64,000 nucleotides of DNA from Candidatus Competibacter sp. (GTDB taxonomy: Bacteria > Pseudomonadota > Gammaproteobacteria > Competibacterales > Competibacteraceae): assembly GCA_029624815.1 (NCBI GenBank), contig JARSSH010000029.1, forward strand, positions 1 through 64,000. Direction: 5' to 3'. Below the pieces are notes generated by a model. It did no database searches and was not told the DNA's origin. It saw nothing but the letters and a program-made list of their open reading frames with translations. Shown in pieces: positions 15,758 through 25,204 of this stretch; position 1 is the first letter of the stretch; every line of letters starts with the position of its first letter. Made by a program: the position numbers and the translations under genes.

Positions 15758-18700
15758 AGTTGCTCCGGGCACTGGAAGCCCACCAGCTCTTGCAGGCTGA
15801 AGGGGTTGGAGGAGCTGCCGGGGGTTCGCATCTGGTAGATGGCCTGCAAGCTGCCCAACTGAAATGTGATCTGGAACTGGCCGGCGCCCAGCGGGCGGAT
15901 CTGGGCCTGGTCGAGCAGCTTGAGCCAGGCCCAGGGACCGGTTTCGCTCAGTTGCGTCGGGCCGCCGCCGGACTGCGACAATTCGACGCGCGCCTGCCCG
16001 GCGGCCCCGGTCCATTGCAGATCGGCGACTCGCCCGGCCTGGCCGGCGCCGTAGCTGAAGGTTTGGCCGTCCAGACTGATCGTGGCCTGACTCACGCCGA
16101 CGCCGAGCTGGAGAGGAGTCAGTTGAAAGCGGATCGTGGGGTTCTGGCTACCGTCGAACAGGGCGGCGCGCACAGTGGCGGCGCGCTGGAAGGCTTGCAG
16201 CGCTTCCGGGGCGATGCTTTGCTCCGGTCCGGTGGGGCCACGCCAGCGCCAGCCACCCGGCGAGGTATCGACGTGGGCTTGCAGGTGCTGCTTGAAGAAA
16301 CCGTCCATCAGACCGTTCGGGCCAAAAAACCGGCCGAAGGCGGCCAGGGTGGCGTCGGGCGGTCCCGCCGCCGCCGGCGAGCGGATTGGGCTGACGGGGC
16401 CCTGCCCGACCCATTGAATCGAGTTGACCGGGGCGCTGGAGTCCTGAGCGCCGCCCGCCCCGGCGCCGCTCCACTGAATCGAACTGCGGACCAGGGGGTA
16501 GCGACCGCGCAAATTATCCTGAAAAAAAGGGGCGACCTGCGCCGCTTTCCACTGAGCGTTTAGCCGGTCGCGCAGGCCGCGCACGATATCGGCGCTGTCC
16601 CGGGCCAGCTTGTCCAGCAGGAGGTTGAAGGGCGGCGGCTTGCGGGTGGCGTCCACCTGCAATTGATTGACCACGGCGCCGAACTGATCCTTGAGATTCT
16701 GCGGCACGGCGCCGTCCGGGCTGGATTCCCGGGCGCGGGCGATGGCGTTCATGTGGCCATACAGCTCGTTCAGCGCCGCCAGGGTTTTGTCGAAGGGTGG
16801 GATGGTTCCGCCGGCGCCATCGATTTCCCGGCGGTACTGGGCATCGAAGCCGGTCAACCGGGGGTCGATGGCGCAAGGTTGCAGCAGCGGGTCGGCGGCG
16901 GCGTCGCTCTTGCCCAGGATGCCGGCGATCTTGTCGGTCAGCGAGCGGTCGGCGGCGGGTTTGCCGGCTTCCGGCGGCGGCGCGGGCGGCTGGTCCAGCG
17001 CGGCTTCGCGGGCCACGGTTTCGATCAGGGTCCGCAGCGGCGAGGCTGGTCCCGATAGCACTTGCAGGATGTCGAGCGCCTCTTGCGGATTATTGAATGT
17101 CTTGATTTTGACGTCGCCGAGCAGATCCTGCCATTGCTTCAGGTAGTCGCCGAGATACAGGCGGCAGACGCCTTCGGCGATGCGCTGGCGGTCGGCGGGG
17201 TCGCTGGAAATTTGCAGGGTTTGGCCCAGAATCCAACTTTCGTCGGCCAGGTGGGTCACCAGCTTGGGATTTTCGTCCAGAAAAAACTGGTAGTAACCCT
17301 TATAGGTATATAAACCGGGAACCCCGCTGTTCAGCGCCTGGCCGCTTCCGCGGTCGAACACCCGCGGCGTGTCGGGGCCGGCGGCGAGGGTCAGGCCGAT
17401 GTCCGGCGGCGTGCCGGCGCCGCGCTGGCGCTGTTTGAGCCGTTCGTAGATGCGCTGGGACAGAGGCACCTGGTTGAGCAGGTTGCGGCTGCTCTGGATC
17501 AGCGCGTTGTCCAGCGCGATGGGCGATTGCAGCGGCGCCAGTTCCAACAGGGCATCCAGGTGGGCCGACAGTTGTTCGCGCTGCTCACGGGTGAAGCCGC
17601 GCGGCAGATTGGTTTGCCACTCCTGCTCCATCCAGTCCTTGACGATCTTGGCGTCGAAGCGCTCGGCATCGTCCAGCATCAGGTAGGCCTTGAGCGTGTC
17701 GTACAGCGCGCCGGTGTTGCCGCTGTTCTGGCGCAGCCGCTCCTCCATGCGCAGCACGATGCGGGGCAGAAACGCCCGTTCCAGCAGCCGCCGGTAGATC
17801 GCCAGCGCCTCGCCGCCGAGCTTGTCGCCCTGATAGAGGCCGAAGCCCATCAGCCAGGGTGTGCCGGCGTTGCGGTCGTCGTAGCCGCCGGGGATGGCGC
17901 GGGCGGCGGTCAGCAGGGACAAAGCGGCGGCGGGATCGATCTGATCGGGCGAGAGCGCCTGAATCTGCTGTTCCACCTCCAGCCGCTGTTTTTCCACCGC
18001 CCGCACGTAGATTTCATTGCGGGCGTAACTGGTTAGCCACAGCAGGGCGGCAATCACGGTGATCAGCAGAGCGGCGGCGTAGGCGCCGCGCTGGATCCAG
18101 CCGCGCCAGCGTTCCGCCTTTAGATTGGCGCCGGCGATCTCGGCCTCCGGGAAGACGACCTCGCGCAGCAGCCGGGTGATGAAGTAGCTGCGGCCCTTGC
18201 CGGAGAACGTGCTCAAGGTCTGGCGGTGCAGGCCGAAGGTGGTGGCCAGCGAACTCATCAGCCGGTCGATCGGCGTGCCTTCCTGAGTGCCGCTGGTGAA
18301 ATATACCCCGCGCAGCAGCACCCGCTCCTCGTAGCGGCTGGGTCGGAACGCCTCCTTGAGGAAGCGGTCGGCAACCTGCTTCAGCGACGCGAACTGCTGG
18401 GGCAGGGTGTAGATCAGGTCGCGCCGCTGGGGATCGCGTTCTTCCTGCAGGCGCTGCACCAGCCGGTCGTTCAGCCGCTGCTCCAGCAGTTCGAATTCGG
18501 CGGTGAACTGTTCGACCACGCCTTCCGGGTTTTTGGGGTCATCCAGGGGGAAGGTCAGGCCCCAGACCTGAGCCCGCTCTTCCTGACCCAGATCGCCGAA
18601 GAATTCGATAAAACCGGCGATCAGGTCGGCCTTGGTGAACTGGACGTAGATGGGGAAGCGGATGCCGAAATGCTCGTGCAGCTCCTGCACCCGCTGCTTG

Positions 18701-19512
18701 ATGGCCAGCGCCTGGGCGGAGCGTTCCTCCTCGCTCTGCTGCATCAGGTCGGCCAGACTGATGGCGATGAAGGCGCCATTGATGGGTCGGCGGCGGCGGT
18801 GCTTCTTCAGCAGATCCAGGAAACCGCGCCAGGCGGCCCGGTCCACTTCCTCGTGGCTGTCCTGGGTGGTATAGCGGCCGGCGGTGTCCAACAGCACCGC
18901 TTCGTCGGTAAACCACCAATCGCAATTGCGGGTGCCGCCCACCCCGCGCACCTTGCCGGCGCCCAGCGGGAAGCGCAGGCCGGAATTGATCAGCGCCGTG
19001 GTCTTGCCGGAACCGGGCGGGCCGATGATGATGTACCAGGGCAACTGGTAGAGGTATTGGGTGCGACCGGTCTTGCCGCCCAGCTTGGCCCGTTTGAGGA
19101 CGGACAGCGCCTCGTCCAAACCCTGTTTGAGGGTGGAGATTTCCTCGGCCGAGGCGGCTTCCTCTTCCTTCTTTCTCTGACGCTCGCGGGCGGCCTGTTC
19201 GCTGTCGCTGGCCGCGCCGCCCTGATCCGCCGCGCCGCCCGTTCCGCCCGTTCCGACCCCGGCTTGACCGGCCAGATCGGCCAGCATGTTGCGGTTCCGC
19301 TTCAGGGTGTCGATGTAGTACAAAAGCTGGTACAGGCCATACATGCCGCCGACGGTCATGATGGTGCCGACACGGCCCAGGTCCGTGGCCAACGGGGTCT
19401 GGCCGGCGACGGCGATCAGGGGGCCCAGATACCAGATCAGACCGGCGACGGCCAGGAAGCCGGTGATGCCGATAAACCAGCGGCTTTTTAGAAAATTCAG
19501 GATCTTGTTCAT
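15754..19512 (-). CDS. tssM: T6SS membrane complex protein TssM (IcmF/VasK)
   Basis: A 1252-residue inner-membrane ATPase-like protein that, with TssL, forms the envelope-spanning part of the T6SS. It starts with two membrane segments (about residues 12-34 and 50-66). The cytoplasmic domain has an intact Walker A, GPPGSGKTT (164-172), and a Walker-B-like VLLDTAGRY. A third membrane segment (AAALLITVIAALLWL) precedes the long periplasmic part, and the C-terminal beta domain contains SPIRSPAAAGPPDATLAAFGRFFGPNGLMDGFF. Length is typical. No TssJ lipoprotein gene accompanies it. It ends in a 4-base overlap with tagF. Confidence 0.95.
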   Translation of the reverse strand: MNKILNFLKSRWFIGITGFLAVAGLIWYLGPLIAVAGQTPLATDLGRVGTIMTVGGMYGLYQLLYYIDTLKRNRNMLADLAGQAGVGTGGTGGAADQGGAASDSEQAARERQRKKEEEAASAEEISTLKQGLDEALSVLKRAKLGGKTGRTQYLYQLPWYIIIGPPGSGKTTALINSGLRFPLGAGKVRGVGGTRNCDWWFTDEAVLLDTAGRYTTQDSHEEVDRAAWRGFLDLLKKHRRRRPINGAFIAISLADLMQQSEEERSAQALAIKQRVQELHEHFGIRFPIYVQFTKADLIAGFIEFFGDLGQEERAQVWGLTFPLDDPKNPEGVVEQFTAEFELLEQRLNDRLVQRLQEERDPQRRDLIYTLPQQFASLKQVADRFLKEAFRPSRYEERVLLRGVYFTSGTQEGTPIDRLMSSLATTFGLHRQTLSTFSGKGRSYFITRLLREVVFPEAEIAGANLKAERWRGWIQRGAYAAALLITVIAALLWLTSYARNEIYVRAVEKQRLEVEQQIQALSPDQIDPAAALSLLTAARAIPGGYDDRNAGTPWLMGFGLYQGDKLGGEALAIYRRLLERAFLPRIVLRMEERLRQNSGNTGALYDTLKAYLMLDDAERFDAKIVKDWMEQEWQTNLPRGFTREQREQLSAHLDALLELAPLQSPIALDNALIQSSRNLLNQVPLSQRIYERLKQRQRGAGTPPDIGLTLAAGPDTPRVFDRGSGQALNSGVPGLYTYKGYYQFFLDENPKLVTHLADESWILGQTLQISSDPADRQRIAEGVCRLYLGDYLKQWQDLLGDVKIKTFNNPQEALDILQVLSGPASPLRTLIETVAREAALDQPPAPPPEAGKPAADRSLTDKIAGILGKSDAAADPLLQPCAIDPRLTGFDAQYRREIDGAGGTIPPFDKTLAALNELYGHMNAIARARESSPDGAVPQNLKDQFGAVVNQLQVDATRKPPPFNLLLDKLARDSADIVRGLRDRLNAQWKAAQVAPFFQDNLRGRYPLVRSSIQWSGAGAGGAQDSSAPVNSIQWVGQGPVSPIRSPAAAGPPDATLAAFGRFFGPNGLMDGFFKQHLQAHVDTSPGGWRWRGPTGPEQSIAPEALQAFQRAATVRAALFDGSQNPTIRFQLTPLQLGVGVSQATISLDGQTFSYGAGQAGRVADLQWTGAAGQARVELSQSGGGPTQLSETGPWAWLKLLDQAQIRPLGAGQFQITFQLGSLQAIYQMRTPGSSSNPFSLQELVGFQCPEQL

Positions 19513-19521
19513 GGTCCCCGC

Positions 19522-20874
19522 CTAATTGACTCGCGCCAGCAGGATGATGTCGACGCGCCGGTTCAGCGCGCGGTTCTGCGGGGTGTTGTTGGGGGCAACC
19601 GGCTCGGTGTCGGCGCGGCCTTCGCTGATGAAACGGCCGGGCTTGTCACTGACGGCGGCCAGCAGTTGCACCACGCTGTCGGCGCGGGCTTTGGAAAGAT
19701 GCCAGTTGGAGGGGAATTGCAGGGTGCGGATCGGGACGCTGTCCGAATGGCCGGTGACCAGCACCCGTCCCTGGACCGTGTTCAGCTCCTTGCCGATTTG
19801 CGCCAGCAGCGGCAGGAAGGCCGGTTTGACGTTGGCGCTGCCCGAATCGAACAGGCCATCGCCGCGGATGCGGACCGTGGTCTTGTCGGGATCCTCGAGG
19901 ACGTCGACCAAGCCCTGCCGGATCTGGGGATCGAGAAAGCTGCGCAGATCGCGCGATACCCGGTTGAGGTCGTTGAGAACCTGCGGTTTGGGTGTTGCGG
20001 GCGCCGCCGTCGCGCCGCCGCGGCGAACCATGGCCACGCTGTCGCCGCGGACGCCGCCGAGCGCGGTGAGCACCGGGTCGGAGGCGCTATTCAACAGCCA
20101 GTTGAACAATGCGTAGGCGATCAGCAGCAAGGCGGCCGCGACCGCCGCCACGACCCAGAGTGGCACGTAGCGGATCAATGGGTTGCGCTGGTTGAGGACA
20201 CCGCGCCAGTGTGGGGATAGCTCCCGCTCGAACTCGCCGTGGGCAGTGCGGATGGCGTTGTAGGTGCGCTCCCGCTGTTCGTCCAGCCGGCTGCGGCCGT
20301 TATCCAACAGCCGGTAACGGCCCTGAAAACCGAAGGCCAGGCACAGATACATCAGCTCCAGCAGGTGGAGATGCTTGCGCGGGTCGGGAAGGGTGGCGTC
20401 CAGCAACTCGAAGAACTTCTCGCCGCCCCAGGTTTCGTTGTGGAACGTGATCAGCAGGCTGCTCTCGCTCCATTCGCTGGCCCGGCCCCAGGGCGTGTTC
20501 AGCACCACCTCGTCCAGCGTGGTGCACAGCACATAGCGGGCCCGGAACACGGTTTTTTCGTGGACGCCGGCGTTGCGGGCATTGACGGTAAACGCTTTCA
20601 TTTCCTCGATCATGCGCCGCCGCAAGCGCTCGGGATCGGGATGCGAGTGGGTGTTCTTCAGGCGCATGATCAGGCTGAGCAGCGGCGCGGCCGCCGCTTC
20701 CAGCGGGTTCAGACCGACCCCGGCCGACACCGGAGCGGATTCGGCCGGCGCCGGGCGGGGCGGGGCGGGCGGGGGCGGAGCGGACGGTTCGGCGCGCCGG
20801 CCGCCCGGCGCCGGCCGGATGATGGTGCGGTCGCCTTCGTCCCCGTCGGCGGCAAACGGATCGTCGATGGTCAC
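19522..20874 (-). CDS. tssL: T6SS TssL (DotU) with C-terminal OmpA domain
   Basis: A 450-residue protein. After a proline/alanine-rich leader (residues 1-50) comes the DotU/ImpK domain (NPLEAAAAPLLSLIMRLKNT, CTTLDEVVLNTPWGRASEWS, LELMYLCLAFGFQGRYRL). A single membrane segment follows (LWVVAAVAAALLLIAYALFNWLL, near 250). A periplasmic OmpA-like domain closes it (VLVTGHSDSVPIRTLQFPSNWHLSKARADSV, RPxNNTPQNRALNRRVDIIL-type end). The OmpA half would grip peptidoglycan, so this is an 'extended' TssL able to anchor the complex without a separate TagL. It overlaps tssK upstream by four bases and precedes tssM by nine. Confidence 0.95.
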   Translation of the reverse strand: MTIDDPFAADGDEGDRTIIRPAPGGRRAEPSAPPPPAPPRPAPAESAPVSAGVGLNPLEAAAAPLLSLIMRLKNTHSHPDPERLRRRMIEEMKAFTVNARNAGVHEKTVFRARYVLCTTLDEVVLNTPWGRASEWSESSLLITFHNETWGGEKFFELLDATLPDPRKHLHLLELMYLCLAFGFQGRYRLLDNGRSRLDEQRERTYNAIRTAHGEFERELSPHWRGVLNQRNPLIRYVPLWVVAAVAAALLLIAYALFNWLLNSASDPVLTALGGVRGDSVAMVRRGGATAAPATPKPQVLNDLNRVSRDLRSFLDPQIRQGLVDVLEDPDKTTVRIRGDGLFDSGSANVKPAFLPLLAQIGKELNTVQGRVLVTGHSDSVPIRTLQFPSNWHLSKARADSVVQLLAAVSDKPGRFISEGRADTEPVAPNNTPQNRALNRRVDIILLARVN

Positions 20875-22241
20875 TGTTCGCTACTCGCTGAGTCTTTGAT
20901 GGCCCAAAACGCCATTTCCATACCCGGAAACTCGCCGCCGACATGGAAGGCGAAGCCGCCCGAATTGAGCACTTGTTTCCAGAACTCACTGCTGCGGTCG
21001 AGCCGGAAGTAGATGAAATCGGCCTGATAGGGGATCTCGCGCGGCGCCACCGGCAGCGCGCTGACCCCGATGCCGGGCAAGTGGTGGTTGACGAACTGCG
21101 CAATGCGCTCGACCGGGCCGATCTTGACCTGAGTCGGGAAGCGGGCGCGCAGCAGATCGGTCGCCATGTCGGCGCGGACCGCCAGAATGAAGGTGGCCTT
21201 GGTCAGCAGCGGGCGTTCGCGGTCGGTGATGATGGCTACCCGGATGCCGTACTGACGTTCCTCGATCGGAATCCGGATCGCCGCCTGCTCCTCGACCAGA
21301 CTGAGCGAACGGCGCAGCTCGCCGATCAGGGCGCCGAAGGTTTTTTGCAGATCGTCGTGGTCGTAGGCGGGGAACAACGGCGGTCGGCGCTTGGTTTTGC
21401 CGGTGAAGGTGGACATTTCGCCGGCCAGTTGCAGGGCGATCTGATAGAACGTTTCCGGATGCAGCCCCTGCATGGCCGCCAGATGGGCGAATAGCGGTTC
21501 GAAGCGGTTGACGGTTTGCAGGCGCAGGAATTGGGCGATGTCCACGCCCGCGCCACGCGCCGTACCCGCTCCCGTCACCCGTTCGGCCAGGGCGTCGCCG
21601 CGCTGGTGCAGCAACCCGAGCACCTCGGTGGCGAAGCCGTTCAGCACCGGCACGCCGCGGCAGTCCAGGCAGGGCGGCAGGTAGTCGGGGTCCAGCACCA
21701 CCGTTTGATCGGGCCGCTTTTCCAGAACCCGGGCGATGCCGATGCTGGTGTGCTCGCTGGAGTCGCGGGTGTCGAGGAACAGCCGCAACCGGCGTTCGCC
21801 GGTCTCGACGAAGGCGCTGTTGTTGGCGGTATCGACGTTGTTGTCCCGCACCTCGCGGGCCACGGCCCGGTAGCGAGCGGCGGTGTCCTGCTGCTCGCCG
21901 CGTTCCACATCGGCCATGCCGGCCCGCCGCAGGGGTAGGGCCAGCATGATCCGGGTGTCGCGCACGTCGGCCTCGATCGTTAGCGGCGCGGGCGGCGGGT
22001 CGTGGTCGGGGATGCTGAACGGCGTGCCGTCGGGCAGCAGGCCGGAGGCGGTGGTGATGGCGATTTTGCCCAGGGCCAGCGCTTCCCGGTCCAGGGCCAG
22101 ATCGGCGACGCCCCAGTCGTAGGGGCGCAGATGGCGGCAGGATTGCCGGACCAGGGCCTCAAGATAGCGGTCCTGTTGCTGGAAGTGCTGGGGGCGCAGG
22201 AACATCCCCTCGGACCACACAACTTTACTGTACCAGCTCAT
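20871..22241 (-). CDS. tssK: T6SS baseplate protein TssK (VasE/ImpJ)
   Basis: A 456-residue TssK, the trimeric adaptor linking the T6SS baseplate to TssL/TssM. The start MSWYSKVVWSEGMFLRPQHFQQQDRYLE is the family signature. Later conserved stretches are IGPVERIAQFVNHHLPGIGVSALPVAPREIPYQADFIYFRLDRSSEFW and the final GEFPGMEMAFWAIK. ATG 22241 was preferred over an in-frame codon 63 bases upstream because homologues begin at this methionine. Its stop overlaps the tssL start. Confidence 0.95.
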   Translation of the reverse strand: MSWYSKVVWSEGMFLRPQHFQQQDRYLEALVRQSCRHLRPYDWGVADLALDREALALGKIAITTASGLLPDGTPFSIPDHDPPPAPLTIEADVRDTRIMLALPLRRAGMADVERGEQQDTAARYRAVAREVRDNNVDTANNSAFVETGERRLRLFLDTRDSSEHTSIGIARVLEKRPDQTVVLDPDYLPPCLDCRGVPVLNGFATEVLGLLHQRGDALAERVTGAGTARGAGVDIAQFLRLQTVNRFEPLFAHLAAMQGLHPETFYQIALQLAGEMSTFTGKTKRRPPLFPAYDHDDLQKTFGALIGELRRSLSLVEEQAAIRIPIEERQYGIRVAIITDRERPLLTKATFILAVRADMATDLLRARFPTQVKIGPVERIAQFVNHHLPGIGVSALPVAPREIPYQADFIYFRLDRSSEFWKQVLNSGGFAFHVGGEFPGMEMAFWAIKDSASSEQ

Positions 22242-22349
22242 GGTGGAGTCGCTCGTTATATCGCTTCGTTGAGAGTGAGGGTCACCGCTTCTAAAGCCTA
22301 GCATCCAAACCGCATAACGGTAGCGGTTGCCGGATCGGGGTCGCGAAGA

Positions 22350-23912
22350 TCAATGTTCGCGCAAGCGCTCTTCGTAGGCACGGGCAAATTCGTCGCCAAA
22401 CAGTTCGTTGAAATCGTCCTCGGCCTCTCGGGCGATGGCTCGATATTCGGTCGTGAACAGATCCCAGTATTTAGCTTTGCGGTTGCCCGGCCAGAGGTTG
22501 TCGAGCACGCTCTGTTCGAGCCGGGTTTCCAGATTGCCTGGATCGAAGCGTTCGAGAAGGCGGGCCAGAGCGGCCTGAATCCCGGCCATGACCGCCAGTT
22601 GGTGGGCCTTAACGTCGTTGAAGCCCTCGCGCACCGCCTGCACGGGCGACATGTAGGCGTCTTTTTGCCGCACCAGCAACAGGGTCATCACCTGTTCAGG
22701 GCTGAGCGGCGGTTGGCCCGGCGACGTTTTGAGCGGATTGTTTTCGATGGGGCCGATGGTGGTGCGGTGCAAGCGGAACTCGCCTTTGACATCGCCACGA
22801 GCGAGCAGGATTTCCACCAGGCCCTGCACGGTCTCGCGAAAGATCTCGCCGAGGGTGCGCATGCACTCGGGCAGTTGTTCGGCCGTCAGCGGTAGGCGCG
22901 GCAGGCCAGCGCCCTCTAAGAAGGCGCGAATCAGGGCGTCGGTGTCCGATCCGTCCGGTTGGACGGCAGGGCTGGGTTCGGGCCGCGCCGGCCGTGCGGG
23001 GGGTGGCGCTGGGGGTGGCGCTGGGGGTGGCGCTGGGGGTGGCGCTGGGGGTGGCGCTGGTATCTCGGGGACGGGGCGGCGAGGTTCGGCGACCGGTGGC
23101 GCGCTGGGTGGTTGCGGTGCGGGTTGGGCGGCGGCGGACGGCGCCAACCACCAGTCTTCCGGGATGGCCGGCGCTGCGTCCGGCGACGGTCCGGGGATAT
23201 CCGGAGACGGTTGAGCGGGCGGCTCCGGATCGGCCCACGCCGCGGGCGGTTCGTCCGTTGGCGGCGATTCGGTTTCGAGCGGCGAGGGGGGCGCTTCTGG
23301 AATCGGCGCCGGCGGCGTTTCGGGGATCAGTGCCGGCGGCTCGAAGGAAGCCCGTTCCGGTTCCATCAAATCGGAAGGCGGTTCGGTGGCCACGGCTCCT
23401 TTGCCCGATTTCCCCGAAGCCAGGCCCAGGCCATCCCGGCCCTCGGTCATGATATCGCTGAAGGATGGTTTGATCATGCTGTCGGGACCGCCACCCAATT
23501 CCGCGGTGCCGGAGGCGGGTAGCAGATCCGGAACCGGTACGGCCTCGGTGATCGGTCCTTCCGGTAGGATTTCCGCCGGTTCAGGCGCTTCGGATAGTAA
23601 GGCGACCGCAATCTCGTATTCGCCCAGCACGAAATGGTCGCCGTCCTTCAGCCTGACCTTCTGGTTGCGGCCGACACGCTCCGTCGAATCGTTGAGATAG
23701 ACGCCGTTGGTGCTGGTGTCGGTCAGAAAGTAGCCGCCGTCCTGATAGTGGAGGGTGCAATGCCGGCCGGACAGGATGCGTTCCGGGTCTTGCAGAACCC
23801 AGTCGCTTTGTGTTGCCCGCCCGATGCTGAGCGACCCACGGTCGAGCGTCTTGGTGGTTTCCTGACCGGGAGAGAGCCGCTGAAAGCTGGTGATGGTCAA
23901 TCGCAAGGGCAT
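22350..23912 (-). CDS. tagH: T6SS FHA-domain protein TagH (Fha/ImpI)
   Basis: A phosphothreonine-reading scaffold that switches the T6SS on when phosphorylated by a PpkA-type kinase. The N-terminal FHA domain (about residues 10-100) shows SIGRATQSDWVLQDPERILSGRHCTLHYQ and TSTNGVYLND. A long, probably disordered Pro/Ala linker follows, encoded partly by a 12-bp tandem repeat. The C-terminal type VI FHA domain contains LIRAFLEGAGLPRLPLT, EIFRETVQGLVEILLARGDVKGEFRL, NPLKTSPG and FNELFGDEFARAYEERL. ATG 23912 gives MPLRLTITSFQ, typical for the family; an in-frame ATG at 23969 is the alternative. First gene of the leftward T6SS operon. Confidence 0.9.
   Translation of the reverse strand: MPLRLTITSFQRLSPGQETTKTLDRGSLSIGRATQSDWVLQDPERILSGRHCTLHYQDGGYFLTDTSTNGVYLNDSTERVGRNQKVRLKDGDHFVLGEYEIAVALLSEAPEPAEILPEGPITEAVPVPDLLPASGTAELGGGPDSMIKPSFSDIMTEGRDGLGLASGKSGKGAVATEPPSDLMEPERASFEPPALIPETPPAPIPEAPPSPLETESPPTDEPPAAWADPEPPAQPSPDIPGPSPDAAPAIPEDWWLAPSAAAQPAPQPPSAPPVAEPRRPVPEIPAPPPAPPPAPPPAPPPAPPPARPARPEPSPAVQPDGSDTDALIRAFLEGAGLPRLPLTAEQLPECMRTLGEIFRETVQGLVEILLARGDVKGEFRLHRTTIGPIENNPLKTSPGQPPLSPEQVMTLLLVRQKDAYMSPVQAVREGFNDVKAHQLAVMAGIQAALARLLERFDPGNLETRLEQSVLDNLWPGNRKAKYWDLFTTEYRAIAREAEDDFNELFGDEFARAYEERLREH
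22999..23058. repeat. 12-bp tandem repeat inside tagH
   Basis: Five head-to-tail copies of GGGGGTGGCGCT, coding on the minus strand for repeating APPP in the TagH linker. Copies are identical, which suggests recent slippage and a linker length that may vary between strains. Confidence 0.85.
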
Positions 23913-23969
23913 AACGCAATTTCCGTTGGCAGGGAGGTCCGCTTGGGTCGCCTGGGCGGAGTTCATCAA

Positions 23970-24073
23970 ACCAATCGCATAAGCTTATTGGATTTCAGTC
24001 TATACCGCCCAGGTAATCGCGCCAAGCGGGGCTATACTTGAAAACCGACAATCGATGAAAAGGCGCACGACCG
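23970..24073. promoter_or_regulatory. Divergent promoter region of the two T6SS operons
   Basis: About 100 bases (160 from TagH ATG 23912) between tagH (leftward) and tssA (rightward). It must hold both operon promoters. A TATACT box occurs at about 24034 on the plus strand, but no convincing -35 partner was found. No sigma-54 element is visible here, unlike upstream of hcp. Confidence 0.4.
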
Positions 24074-25138
24074 ATGAGTGTGATCGAAATCGAAGCATTG
24101 CTGGGTGATGTCGCCGCCAGCGCACCGTGCGGCGAAGATCTTGAATACGACCCTTTGTTCGCCGAAATGGAGAAACTGGCGCAGGAAACGCCCGAGCGTC
24201 AGTACGGCGACACCATCATTCCGGCCGAGCCGCCCGACTGGCGCGGCGTCAAGAAAGCCGCCCTGACCCTGCTGGAGCGTACCCGTGATTTGCGGGTGGC
24301 GGTCTATCTTACGCGCGCTTTGTTGCAGAGCGACGGCCTCCCGGGTTTCGCCGAAGGTCTGGCCCTGGTGGAGGGTCTGGTCGAGCGCTACTGGGAGGGT
24401 GTTTATCCGCTGCTCGACCCGGACGACGACAACGATCCAACTTTGCGGATCAACACGATCGTGGCGTTGTGCGATCCGGAAACCACCCTGCGCGACCTGC
24501 GGGAGGCGCCGCTGGTCAGCTCCCGTGCCCTGGGGCGATTTAGCCTGCGCGATATCCAGGTTGCCACGGGCGTGCTGACGCCCGTGGCGGGTGACGACGA
24601 GGAGTTGCCGACTCAAAGCCGGATCGAGGCCGCGTTCCAGGATGCCGATCTGGAGGTGTTGCAGGGCACGGCCGGGGCGGTCGCCGATGCCTTCGGCCGG
24701 GCCGAGCGGATCGAGGCGCTGCTGACCGATTGGGTTGGGGTGACCCAGGCGCCCGACATGAGCGATCTGACCGGGGTTCTGAAGGAAGTTCGGCTAGTAT
24801 TGGCGGAGCAGTTGCAGCGGCGGGGAGCGAGCCTACCCGGTGAAACCGGGGAGCAGGCCGAAGCGGAGGAAGGCGCGACGGCGGGCGCGGCGACAGGCCA
24901 ACGGGTGGTGGTGGGCGAGATTGCCAGCCGCGAGGACGTGATTCGTATGCTGGATAAAATTTGCGATTATTTCGCGCGCTACGAACCGTCCAGCCCCGTA
25001 CCATTTTTGCTAAAACGTGCTAAAAATTTAGTCACGAAGGACTTCATGGAGCTTATGCTCGATCTTGCGCCGGGAGGGGCCGAGCAGGCCAATCTGATTT
25101 TCGGTCTGCAGGGCGAGGGTTCCGGCGAATACGGCTGA
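24074..25138 (+). CDS. tssA: T6SS TssA (ImpA)
   Basis: A 354-residue TssA protein, which helps baseplate assembly and tail-sheath growth. The conserved N-terminal ImpA region is clear: IEALLGDVAASAPCGEDLEYDPLFAEME, PPDWRGVKKAALTLLERTRDLRVAVYLTRALL, GLVERYWEGVYPLLDPDDDNDPTLRINTI. The C-terminal end (AVQ-like helices, SREDVIRMLDKICDYFARYEPSSPVPFLLKRAKNL) is the short TssA type that forms a ring rather than the long capping form. First gene of the rightward operon. Confidence 0.93.
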   Translation: MSVIEIEALLGDVAASAPCGEDLEYDPLFAEMEKLAQETPERQYGDTIIPAEPPDWRGVKKAALTLLERTRDLRVAVYLTRALLQSDGLPGFAEGLALVEGLVERYWEGVYPLLDPDDDNDPTLRINTIVALCDPETTLRDLREAPLVSSRALGRFSLRDIQVATGVLTPVAGDDEELPTQSRIEAAFQDADLEVLQGTAGAVADAFGRAERIEALLTDWVGVTQAPDMSDLTGVLKEVRLVLAEQLQRRGASLPGETGEQAEAEEGATAGAATGQRVVVGEIASREDVIRMLDKICDYFARYEPSSPVPFLLKRAKNLVTKDFMELMLDLAPGGAEQANLIFGLQGEGSGEYG

Positions 25139-25204
25139 CAGGCCGGATCGCCGCCGGGTAGGGGGTAGACCACATGCTTTCGAATTCAGAGAGGTAATTT
25201 TCCG

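Noticed and set aside
22999-23058. Regular short repeats considered as a CRISPR array
   Set aside because: Units are 12 bases, without spacers, and lie in the coding frame of tagH. The similar repeats at 51908-52060 were rejected for the same reason.
24032-24616. Minus-strand frame opposite tssA
   Set aside because: Shadow; TssA is complete on the plus strand.
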